DNA of 64,000 nt from Verrucomicrobiaceae bacterium (GTDB lineage Bacteria; Verrucomicrobiota; Verrucomicrobiia; Verrucomicrobiales; Verrucomicrobiaceae): contig JAEUHM010000003.1 of NCBI GenBank assembly GCA_016795485.1, forward strand, positions 1 to 64,000. The letters are read 5' to 3'. Below the pieces are notes generated by a model. The model saw nothing but the letters and a program-made list of their open reading frames with translations. It did no database searches and was not told the DNA's origin. Position numbers and translations under genes: made by a program. Shown piece after piece: positions 42,311-51,300 of this stretch (its first letter is position 1; each line of letters starts with the position of its first letter).

Positions 42311-43363
42311 TTAGTAGACGCCTTCGACGATGGTCTTCTCCATCGCGCCGAAAGGACGGACTTCAGCCACACCATCCCACTCATAGGGAGCGCGTGGCTT
42401 GCGGCGGAGAGCTTCATCACGCTCCAGGAAGCGAGGCATGAAGAACTCCTTCGTGAGCGTTGTGAGTTCGACTCGGCCCCAGCTATCGTAGTCGACCGTT
42501 TTGGAGGTCTCGTTGGGATCAACCACACGAAGCACGGCGCGCGGCTGAGGCGCGTAGTAAGTGATGCTAAACTGATCCTCAGGGGTGAGTGGCACGCTTG
42601 CAGCTAGGCCCATCAACGTGTTCCCGTAGGTTGGGTAGAACCCGATGCGATTCTCTAGCACTTCCTCCACGATGAACCGCACATACTGAGGCAACATCGT
42701 CGTGCCACCGCAGAACACACCACGGATGCCGATGTCGAAGATGTTTACTTTCTCGGCAATGGCTTCCAGCAGCTTGGGCGTGGTGAACATCGCCGAGATC
42801 TTGCGGTGCTTCATGACCGTCACTGCTTGATCCACCACGTGATCCATGTATTGACGGGCAACGTCGAACTGCTTGTTGCTGATGAGCTTCTTCACGAAAC
42901 GTGGATCAAGGTCCACGAAGTAGCAGGAGCTTCCGCGATAGTTTGCGAGATGCTCCACTGCCAGACGCAAGCGGCGAGGTCCCGTTGGGCCTACCATGAT
43001 CCATGCTTCACCCGGAGGGAAATGCTTGTCGTCCAGCTTATGGCTGAACTCTTCGTAGTCGCGCTTGAAGTCCTCCCAGCCAATACGCTGTTTGGGCATG
43101 CCAGTGGTGCCGCCGGTCTCGAAGATGTTGTAGGGCTTGCCTTTGAACGCTGCAGGCACCCAGACTTCTGGCTGGAGGTCACGGAGCCACTCGTCCTGGA
43201 AGTGCGGGAAGTTGGCAATGATGTCCGCGTAAGTATTGACCTTGCCACGAGGGTCGAAGTTCTCTTTGGCCCAGTTCAGCCAGAACGGGGAGCCAGTTTC
43301 AGGCGAGAAATGCCAGTTGATGATTTCGCTAACTTGTTTGTCGAGTTTTTCGGCGGCGGTCAT
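42311..43363 (-). CDS. PaaK-like adenylate-forming enzyme, short form
   Basis: A 350-residue protein. The adenylation motif E-T-G-G-T-T-G-M-P-K is at 82-91 and an F-C-G-G-T-T-M-L motif sits near 217-224, followed by Y-P-T-Y-G-N-T-L-M-G. Phenylacetate-CoA-ligase-like enzymes usually have ~430 residues with a C-terminal mobile domain carrying the second-step lysine. Here the protein ends soon after the G-R-V-E-L-T segment, so that domain is much reduced. It may only adenylate its acid, or depend on a partner. It follows rsmB on the same strand after a 258-bp gap, and the gene context gives no substrate clue. Confidence 0.72.
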   Translation of the reverse strand: MTAAEKLDKQVSEIINWHFSPETGSPFWLNWAKENFDPRGKVNTYADIIANFPHFQDEWLRDLQPEVWVPAAFKGKPYNIFETGGTTGMPKQRIGWEDFKRDYEEFSHKLDDKHFPPGEAWIMVGPTGPRRLRLAVEHLANYRGSSCYFVDLDPRFVKKLISNKQFDVARQYMDHVVDQAVTVMKHRKISAMFTTPKLLEAIAEKVNIFDIGIRGVFCGGTTMLPQYVRFIVEEVLENRIGFYPTYGNTLMGLAASVPLTPEDQFSITYYAPQPRAVLRVVDPNETSKTVDYDSWGRVELTTLTKEFFMPRFLERDEALRRKPRAPYEWDGVAEVRPFGAMEKTIVEGVY

Positions 43364-43621
43364 AAGAGGTGGTCAGGGATACGAAGCGTAAGCGGCACAA
43401 GGTCACTGTCGCGGGAAAAAAGAACGCAAATCGAGGCCAAGTTTTACCAAAAAGCTAGCCGAAGAGGGGTCGAAGAGCAGAGAGGCGAAGAATCAAAAGC
43501 ATTCTGCCCCACTGCCTCTTGGCCCCTCTGCGGCAGACATGAACCACCCCGGACCTCATCCATCGCGTGATGACTGGGGCTACTTTTGCCATCCACGGCA
43601 ATCCTAGACCGCCGTATCGCC

Positions 43622-44848
43622 TTATCCTCGGGTCAGGAGGGCAGCGTATGCACCATCCATGTCATTATTGGGAGGCACATTCCGGCGTTCTTCGACGAGC
43701 CTCACATCTGGATGCGCTCGGATGAGGTTCTGGATGACGCCTTCATTCTCCTCCGGGAGCACGCTGCACGTGCTGTAGACGAGCCTGCCTCCGGGTTTCA
43801 GCGCTTTCAGCACTGCCTTGGTGATGGCGAGTTGGGAAGCGGGCAGCGTCTTATAGTCCTGGTCTTTCAGCCTCCAGCGCACATCGATCCTACGGCGCAT
43901 GACTCCCGTGTTGGAGCAGGGCACATCGAGCAGGATGGCATCAAACTTGGGATTTCCGGCCAGACCACCTTCCGTCCAGTCGCATAAGCTCGCATTGACG
44001 TTGGTAATCTTCAGTCGTGCCAAGTTGGAGGCGAGCCGCTTGAGCCTTGCGGGCGATGAATCGGTGGCGGTGATCGTTCCTGCATTGCCCATGAGCTGAG
44101 CCATGAATGCCGTTTTGCCTCCTGGGGCAGCACAGGCATCCAGCACGGCTTCGCCAGCTTGAGGGTTGAGCAGGGCAGGGGCTAGGAGCGTGCTTGGGTC
44201 TTGCGCGTAACATTTACCGTCGGCCAACGCCTCCCGTGGCGTCTGCTCGCAGAGAAAGAAGTCCTCACCGTGCGGCTTGATGCCAGGCAGACTCTTCAGC
44301 GTTGCTTCCGCATCAGGATGAAGGCGGTTGATGCGGACGTAAACGGGAGCTGGCTGCTGATTCCAGTTCAGGAAGGCCTCCAGCTTGTCGTTGGGTAGAA
44401 ACTTAATCAGACGCTCCACCATTCCCTTGGGGTGCGACCAACGGACGGCTGGCTCCAGTGTCTCGATCTGCGCTTTGAGTTCGTCCCGTGAGCGGATGGC
44501 ACTGCGGAGGTTCGCATTGATGAAACCCCTTGCTCGTGTGGCAAGATTCACCGTCTCATTCACCACCGCGTGCTCTGGCATGTCCAGGATGAGCAGTTGC
44601 GCCAGACCCAGACGCAAGAGCATCCGTGAAGCTGGATCGAGATCGCGCCCGCCGCTCAAGTGCCCGCACCAGTGGTCCAGCAAGCTGAGGTTTCTCAGTA
44701 CGGCGTAGACGAGTGTTTGTAGCAGAGCGGTGTCGCGCGGTGCTAGGTCAGCCTGTCGGGCTGCTTGGTCTATGAGTTCAGTGGCGTAGGCTTTTCCGTT
44801 GCTCCACTCACGGAGAACGCTGACTGCTAGGTGGCGTGCGCTTGGCAT
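43622..44848 (-). CDS. rsmB: 16S rRNA m5C967 methyltransferase RsmB
   Basis: A 408-residue protein. An N-terminal NusB-like helical domain (~5-130) is followed by a Rossmann methyltransferase domain with the SAM motif D-A-C-A-A-P-G-G-K at 237-245. The two catalytic cysteines are C311 (D-V-P-C-S-N-T-G) and C361 (Y-S-T-C-S-V). This is the standard RsmB/Sun layout, which methylates cytosine 967 of 16S rRNA. It starts 9 bp after the ugd stop on the same strand. Confidence 0.94.
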   Translation of the reverse strand: MPSARHLAVSVLREWSNGKAYATELIDQAARQADLAPRDTALLQTLVYAVLRNLSLLDHWCGHLSGGRDLDPASRMLLRLGLAQLLILDMPEHAVVNETVNLATRARGFINANLRSAIRSRDELKAQIETLEPAVRWSHPKGMVERLIKFLPNDKLEAFLNWNQQPAPVYVRINRLHPDAEATLKSLPGIKPHGEDFFLCEQTPREALADGKCYAQDPSTLLAPALLNPQAGEAVLDACAAPGGKTAFMAQLMGNAGTITATDSSPARLKRLASNLARLKITNVNASLCDWTEGGLAGNPKFDAILLDVPCSNTGVMRRRIDVRWRLKDQDYKTLPASQLAITKAVLKALKPGGRLVYSTCSVLPEENEGVIQNLIRAHPDVRLVEERRNVPPNNDMDGAYAALLTRG

Positions 44849-44857
44849 AGACAGCGG

Positions 44858-46180
44858 TTACTCAGCTGTACGTTCGGCGTTGATCCCGCGACCAATGCCG
44901 CGATACTGGAAGCCGAAGTTAGTCGCACTTCCTGGATCAAGCAGGTTGCGCCCGTCAAAGATGAGCGGTGTGCGAATGACTTCCCGAAGCTTGGCCAAAT
45001 CCACTGCGGCAAACTCCGGCCACTCGGTGGCGATGATCAGCGCTTCCGCACCTTCGGCAGCTTCCATGGCGCTGTTGGCAAACTTGATCTTGCTGCCCAC
45101 GGGCAGTTCTTTCGCCTTCTCCATAGCTTGAGGATCGTAGGCTGTGACGTTAGCACCCTCGGCCACGAGTTTCTCCACGAGGCTTATCGCCACAGAGCTC
45201 CGGACGTCGTCCGTGTTGGACTTGAATGCTAGGCCCCACACGGCCAGTTGCTTGTCCTTCAGCACCCACAGTGCCTCGCGGATGGCATCCAGGAAGCGCG
45301 TGATCTGCCGCTGATTGATGCTCTGCACTTCCTTCAGCAGGCTAAAGGGCACACCAAGTTGCTCGCTAATGGCGATGAATGCAGCGATGTCCTTTGGGAA
45401 GCAGGAGCCGCCGTAGCCAAGGCCAGCGTTCAGGAACGCACGGCCAATGCGTTTGTCCGTGCCAATACCATCCACCACCTTCAGTACATCTGCTCCGGCC
45501 ACTTCACAGATCTCGCTCAGGGCATTCGCATACGAGATCTTGAGCGCCAGAAAGCTGTTAGCCGCGTGCTTGATCAACTCGGCGCTATTGATGTCCGTCA
45601 CCAGCACCGGAGCCACAAATGGCTCATACACCTTCTGCATCAGCGCTAGGGCACGATCACTGTTGCCTCCGATCACGATCCGGTCTGGCTTCATCAGGTC
45701 CTCCACCGCAGAGCCCTCACGCAGGAACTCAGGATTCGACACCACATCAAACTCCACGCCCGGCTTGGCATAGCGGCGGATCGTTTGAGCCACGCGCTCG
45801 CCCGTCTTCACTGGTACGGTGCTCTTGTCCACCACCACACGATAGCTGTCCAAATACTGCGCTATCTCGCGTGCCACCTTCTCCACGAAGCTCAGGTCCA
45901 CACTGCCATCATCCTGTGGAGGCGTTGGCACCGCGATGAACAACACCTCGCCGTGATCCACACCTTCCTCGATGCTACTGCTGAAGCGTAGACGTCTAGC
46001 GGCCACATTCTTCCTCACCAGCGGCTCCAGTCCTGGCTCATAGATCGGGATTTTGCCTTCCTGGAGGCTCTTCACCTTTCTCTCGTCGTTATCGACGCAC
46101 AGCACTTGGTGACCTACGTCTGCAAAACAAGTGCCGGTGGTGAGACCGACGTAACCAGAACCGATAATCGTAAGCTTCAT
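44858..46180 (-). CDS. ugd: UDP-glucose 6-dehydrogenase
   Basis: A 440-residue protein. The NAD-binding G-S-G-Y-V-G is at 7-12, the active-site lysine K204 lies in E-L-I-K-H-A-A-N, and the catalytic cysteine C260 in G-Y-G-G-S-C-F-P-K-D. It oxidises UDP-glucose twice to UDP-glucuronate for polysaccharide or LPS synthesis. It lies between gmd (104-bp gap) and rsmB (9-bp gap) on the same strand. Together with gmd it supplies nucleotide sugars for exopolysaccharide or cell-surface glycans. Confidence 0.96.
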   Translation of the reverse strand: MKLTIIGSGYVGLTTGTCFADVGHQVLCVDNDERKVKSLQEGKIPIYEPGLEPLVRKNVAARRLRFSSSIEEGVDHGEVLFIAVPTPPQDDGSVDLSFVEKVAREIAQYLDSYRVVVDKSTVPVKTGERVAQTIRRYAKPGVEFDVVSNPEFLREGSAVEDLMKPDRIVIGGNSDRALALMQKVYEPFVAPVLVTDINSAELIKHAANSFLALKISYANALSEICEVAGADVLKVVDGIGTDKRIGRAFLNAGLGYGGSCFPKDIAAFIAISEQLGVPFSLLKEVQSINQRQITRFLDAIREALWVLKDKQLAVWGLAFKSNTDDVRSSVAISLVEKLVAEGANVTAYDPQAMEKAKELPVGSKIKFANSAMEAAEGAEALIIATEWPEFAAVDLAKLREVIRTPLIFDGRNLLDPGSATNFGFQYRGIGRGINAERTAE

Positions 46181-46284
46181 GTAAGATTTAGGGCAGGAAA
46201 GCTACCCCGTGCCGGGAAAGCGTTCAACCGGAGTATTCCGGCCCCCCCAATCATCAAGAAAGTCCCCTTCAAGCCAGCCGCAGC

Positions 46285-47304
46285 CTAGGCTGCACGATCA
46301 GCCGCGCGGTAGCGGGCCTCCTGCTCAGCCAACTTCAAGTCAGCCTCCACCATCAGCTTCACCAGCTCCTTGAACTTCACCTTCGGCTCCCAGCCCAACT
46401 GCCGCTTAGCCTTAGCAGGATCACCGATCAGCAACTCCACTTCCGCAGGCCGCTCATAGCGGGCGTCATGCTTCACATACTGCTGCCAATCCAGCCCCAG
46501 ACAGCCAAACGTCTCCTCCACGAACTCCTTCACCGTGTGCGTCTCATTCGTAGCCACCACATAGTCATCCGGATTGTCCTGCTGAAGCATCAGCCACATC
46601 ATCTCCACATACTCCTTGGCAAAGCCCCAGTCCCGCTTGGCATCCATGTTCCCCAGGTAAAGCGCATCCTGCAGGCCCATCTTGATCCGAGTGGCCGCAC
46701 GCGTGATCTTCCGCGTCACAAACGTCTCACCACGGCGCGGAGACTCGTGATTGAACAAAATACCGTTACTCGCGTGCATGTTGTAGCTCTCCCGGTAGTT
46801 CACCGTCAGCCAGTATGCATACACCTTGGCACACGCATACGGAGAGCGCGGCCAGAACGGAGTCTTCTCCGTCTGCGGCACCTCCTGCACCTTGCCAAAC
46901 ATCTCAGAAGACGACGCCTGGTAGAAACGCACCTTCTTCACCAGCCCCGTCTCGCGGATCGCCTCCAGGATACGCTGAGTGCCCAAGCCCACGATGTCCC
47001 CCGTGCTCTCCGGCACGTCAAACGACACCCGCACATGGCTCTGAGCCCCCAGATTGTAAATCTCATCAGGCTTCAGCTCATACAGCAGCTTTACCAGAGC
47101 CACAGAATCCGTCAGGTCGCCGTAGTGCAAGATCAGCCGATTATTGTGCACGTGCGGATCCTGGTAAAGGTGGTCGATCCGGCTCGTGTTGAAAGTAGAG
47201 GCCCGGCGGATGATGCCATGGACCTCATAGCCCTTCTCTAGCAGCAGTTCTGCCAGATAAGAGCCGTCCTGTCCTGTGATGCCGGTAATGAGTGCGCGTT
47301 TCAT
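46285..47304 (-). CDS. gmd: GDP-mannose 4,6-dehydratase
   Basis: 339 residues from the ATG at 47304; 21 in-frame upstream codons lack similarity to the family start. The NAD(P) loop G-I-T-G-Q-D-G is at 8-14 and the Y156-x3-K160 pair lies in [24 protein letters not shown] is the family motif. It makes GDP-4-keto-6-deoxymannose, precursor of GDP-fucose and GDP-rhamnose. It is the first gene of a minus-strand run with ugd. No fucose synthase (fcl) is visible next to it. Confidence 0.96.
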   Translation of the reverse strand: MKRALITGITGQDGSYLAELLLEKGYEVHGIIRRASTFNTSRIDHLYQDPHVHNNRLILHYGDLTDSVALVKLLYELKPDEIYNLGAQSHVRVSFDVPESTGDIVGLGTQRILEAIRETGLVKKVRFYQASSSEMFGKVQEVPQTEKTPFWPRSPYACAKVYAYWLTVNYRESYNMHASNGILFNHESPRRGETFVTRKITRAATRIKMGLQDALYLGNMDAKRDWGFAKEYVEMMWLMLQQDNPDDYVVATNETHTVKEFVEETFGCLGLDWQQYVKHDARYERPAEVELLIGDPAKAKRQLGWEPKVKFKELVKLMVEADLKLAEQEARYRAADRAA

Positions 47305-47407
47305 GCGTGGAACCCGTTTCCAAGCACGGCTTCGGCCCAGGATCAAGTCCCGGTCAGCCCCGGACATCAGTATTCCAGAGAGAAAGCGTCAGCCGGCGGT
47401 GAACGGT

Positions 47408-47573
47408 GAGCGGTGGAGTGGTGGAGCGGTGGAGCGGTGGAGCGGTGGAGTGGTGGAGTGATGCGTGATGCGTGATGCGTGATGCGTGATGCGTGATGCG
47501 TGATGCGTGGTGCGTGGTGCGTGGTGCGTGGTGCGTGGTGCGTGGTGCGTGGTGCGTGGTGCGTGGTGCGTGG
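47408..47573. repeat. Nonamer and heptamer tandem arrays
   Basis: About five or six copies of a 9-bp unit (gcggtggag with t/c variants) fill 47408-47460. They are followed by seven copies of atgcgtg (47461-47509) and nine of gtgcgtg (47510-47572). The heptamer array is open in several frames and encodes H-H-A-P-R-T-T type peptides on the minus strand, which I do not regard as genes. The arrays lie just upstream of gmd and are likely to vary in copy number. Confidence 0.9.
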
Positions 47574-47576
47574 GTG

Positions 47577-48310
47577 GTCTCCCCCACCGGCCCAAAGGGC
47601 CGGCAGAGCCCAGCCCAGGGCTGAGCGTAGCGATGCCCTGGGTTCCCGATCCCGCAACGCGAGGTGCCCTGAAGGGGCACGAGAGACTCTGATCCCTCTC
47701 GCGGCCCTTCAGGCCGCACCGCATGGGCCAAACCGAGACCCAGGGCATGGCTCCGCCAAGCCCTGGGCTAAAATCTCCGCCCCACCTTGGGGGCGTCCCT
47801 CCCGCAAAACACCTCGTCACCAGGCCCTGAGCAACCCGACCACCGTTCACCACTCCAACTCTCCCCCCCCCCACCGGCCCAAAGGGTCGGCAGAACCCAG
47901 CCCAGGGCTGAGCGTAGCGATGCCCTGGGTTCCCCATCCACGCAACGCGAGGTGCCCTGAAGGGGCACGAGAGACTCTGATCCCTCTCGCGGCCCTTCAG
48001 GCCGCAACGCATGGGCCACACCGAGACCCAGGGCATGGCTCCGCCAAGCCCTGGACTAAAATCTCCGCCCCACCTTGGGGGCATCCAGCCCGCAAACCAC
48101 CACACCATTTCATCACCCCTCACGCCCAGAGCAACCCGATCACCGAATACCCACCTTACCGACCACCGAACACGCATCACCACTCCAACTCTCCCCCCCG
48201 CTCCGGCCCAAAGGGTCGGCAGAGCCTAGCCCAGGGCTGAGCGTAGCGATGCCCTGGGTTCCCCATCCCGCAACGTGAGGTGCCCTGAAGGGGCACGAGA
48301 GCCCCCGGAA
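47577..48310. repeat. Three copies of a multi-hairpin dispersed element
   Basis: Copies begin near 47583, 47871 and 48200; the third is cut off near 48305 at the end of the GloVer gene. Each full copy (~215 bp) is a string of hairpins: cccagggc/gccctggg around 13 nt, gtgccc/gggcac, gcggcc/ggccgc, then a second cccagggc/gccctggg pair. Copies 2 and 3 also share the preceding caccactccaactctccccc. The element can be translated in several frames, giving S-P-G-L-S-V-A-M-P-W-V peptides that appear in many PVC hypothetical proteins, so such annotations are probably repeat artefacts. No gene is supported between 47305 and 48326. Confidence 0.85.
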
Positions 48311-48326
48311 CCTCCGTTGAGATCTT

Positions 48327-51300
48327 CTACGGCACCGCCACGTGCAGCAAATGCGTGCCACCCGCTGCATCCGTCACCTGCATCACCACCTCGCCGTTGT
48401 TGTTGAAGCTCCTCGTCTGAGCAGGGCTTCCGGTGAGCGGGAGCAGCGCCTTGAAGCTCTTCACGGTGCTGCTGCCGAAGGTGCCTCCTTCTTGGATGAG
48501 CTTCTTCACTTGTCCAAGACTGTCTGTGGCCCAGATACCCGTGTCGCTTGCGGTGGTGATGCCGCCCTGGCCTACTGTCATCGTGGCGTAGAACAATGGC
48601 TTGCGTCCATGCGGCATTGCTACCGAGGTAAATGCCTTCCACTTGGCTCCGGCAGTCACGCCAGCAGGTTGTTCGCCCTCACGAGCCACCAAACTCAGCG
48701 TGCTGCCATCGTGATGCCATACGCCGTCGTTGTTGGTGGAGACTATTCCTGCACTGCTGTTCAGCGCTGTGCTGCCGACGAACGCGAACGCTCCTCCCGT
48801 GCCGTTCACCGGGTCTTTGAACCCGCCGAATACTCCGCTCGTGATCCCTGCCGCTGCTGTGCCTTTGCTCAGTCGTTTCACGGCGAACAGCGAACTGCCG
48901 TAGTCGCCCGTGAAGATCGCTACGTTATTGGCGGTCGTAGCCGAACCACCTTGGACCGTGCCGACGAACGCCAGGAGGCCGCTTCCATCGCTCTGCCCTG
49001 GAATGCCGAAACTCTTCCATGTGGCACCCACACCATAATCAGGCGCTGCGTTCCCGGTGATGTGCTCAAAGAACACAGAGTAGTCGCCTCCCGACGGCAC
49101 AAAGTTCGGCAGCCTGCCCACCGCCACAAGCTTGTTAGTCAAAGTGACCCGCACGGCGATCTGGTCATAAAGCCCATCATAGAGCACACCACCGCCCTGG
49201 CCCGTAGCGGCACGAGCTACCAGAGCGCTGATCACCTTCACCGTAGAACCCAACAAGGGATTGCCCTCACGCAAGACCAGCGTGGTAGTCGTTGTGGCCC
49301 GATCATACATCCACAGGCACTGATCATTGAGCGTTGTGATACCTGCACCGGAGAGCTTGCCGAGAATCGCCACGGCTGTCCCACCGAGCGAAACTGAGTC
49401 AAACGACTTCCACAGTGCAGCACCCACACCGGGAGCCGCTGTGCCCTTGCGAGCCAGCACCACTGCCGCGCCAGCGCCAGAGCCATCCGCATCGAACAAC
49501 AGCGCCGAGTTCGTTGCCGTGGTCACAGCACCCGTGGTGCTCAGAGCGTTAGCCAGACCCGCTACGACTGCCACCGAGCCATCCGGCCCCAGAATGGGGT
49601 CCTTCAGCGTGCCGATGATCGTGTTGGTCAATCCAGGTGCCGCCGCGCCCTTGGCTACTACCAGCGCACCGTCAATGAAGATACCCGCCCCCTTCAGCTT
49701 GCCAGCCACCCACTCGCCATACACCGCTATTTGGCCCGCATCATTGATGGCCGGGATGCCGAGCTTGCTCCAAATCGCCCCTGCCGGGATGCCACTGCCC
49801 ACCACTCCCGCGTTAGGCACCGCCCCGCCTTTGGAGTGCAGCGTGGTGAAGGTGGGGTCGCTGGAGCGAGTGACCGTGAGGACGTAAGCCTGTGCAGTGG
49901 TGCCGTCTTCAGCTGTGACGAGCACGGTGATGACGTTGCTGCCGTGGTTGAGGGCTAGGGGTGCATTAGCAGCGCCATTCACGGTGAAGCTGGCGTTGGT
50001 ATCTGCCAGAGTCGGCGTGAGGGTGAGGCTGCTGACGTTGCTGGGCACGGAGGCGGTGTAGCTCAGCACATTGCTGGCAAAGGATGGCGTCAGCGTGCCT
50101 GCGGAGAGGGTGAGGTCGCTCAGATCAGCGTCATCGTCCAGCGTGGTGAAGGTCATGTCATCGCCATTGCTGGTGCCCTGGCTGTTGTTGGCGCTGAGGC
50201 GGTAGTGGTAAGTGGTGCCGGGAGTCAGGGAGGAGAGCGTGGCGCTTACGTTCTGGTTGGACGTGCCGTTGTCGGGGGAGAGGGTGACGCTGGCGGTGCT
50301 GCCGTAGCTGTCGGTGGTGCCGTATTCAAACTGGGCGGTGGTGGTGAGGCCACCGGGGTTCACCGTGCCGTTGAGGGTGGTCCCGGTGCCGCCAGTACTG
50401 CTGGCAGCTAGCGTGGTAGCTACTGGAGCCGTGCCAAACGTCATCCGCCAGATCACCATCTGGTTGGCGGTGCCGTAGAGGTTGCCATCACTACCAAAGG
50501 TGGGGGTGCCTCGGGGGTAGGCGGCTATACTGCCATCGAAGGAGTAGAGCAAAGTTTGCGTGCCGCTGGCGGTGATCTTGAACACCGTGCCGTAGCTGCT
50601 GGCTCCGCCATTAATGGTGGTGCCGTAGAAGCTGCCATCGCTGCCCTGCACCAGCCCGGCATAAGGCTGGCTGCCATTGGTGCTGTTGAAAGTGTGCAGC
50701 AGGGTGTGGGTGCCGCTGGCGGTGATCTTGAACACCGTGCCGAAGCCGCTCGCTCCGCCTCCATAAGCGGTGCCGTAGAAGCTGCCATCGCTGCCTTGCA
50801 CCAGCCTGGCATAGGGAGAGCTGCCATTGGTGCTGTTGAAGCTGTGCAGCACCGTGTGCGTGCCGCTGGCAGTGATCTTGAACACCGTGCCATTGTTGCT
50901 GGCTCCGCCTTGCTGGGCAGTGCCGTAGAAGCTGCCGTCGCTGCCTTGCACCAGCCCGGCATAGGGATTGCGGCCATTGGTGCCGTTGAAGCTGTGCAGC
51001 AGCGTATGCGTGCCGCTGGCGGTGATCTTGAATACCGTGCCGTTGTCGCTCGCTCCTCCCTGATATGTCGTGCCGTAGAAGCTGCCATCGCTGCCTTGCA
51101 CCAGCCCGGCATAGGGATTGCGGCCATTGGTGTTGTTGAAGCTGTGCAGCAATGTATGCGTGCCGCTGGAGGTGATCTTGAACACCGTGCCGTAATCGCT
51201 CGCTCCGCCAGAGACGGTGGTGCCGTAGAAGCTGCCATCGCTGCCCTGCACCAGCCCGGCCAAGGGATTGCGGCCATTGGTGTCGTTGAAGCTGTGCAGC

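Noticed and set aside
47389-48240. Reading frames on both strands across the hairpin repeats (S-P-G-L-S-V-A-M-P-W-V peptides)
   Set aside because: They consist almost wholly of dispersed repeat and heptamer array sequence and show no independent protein features.
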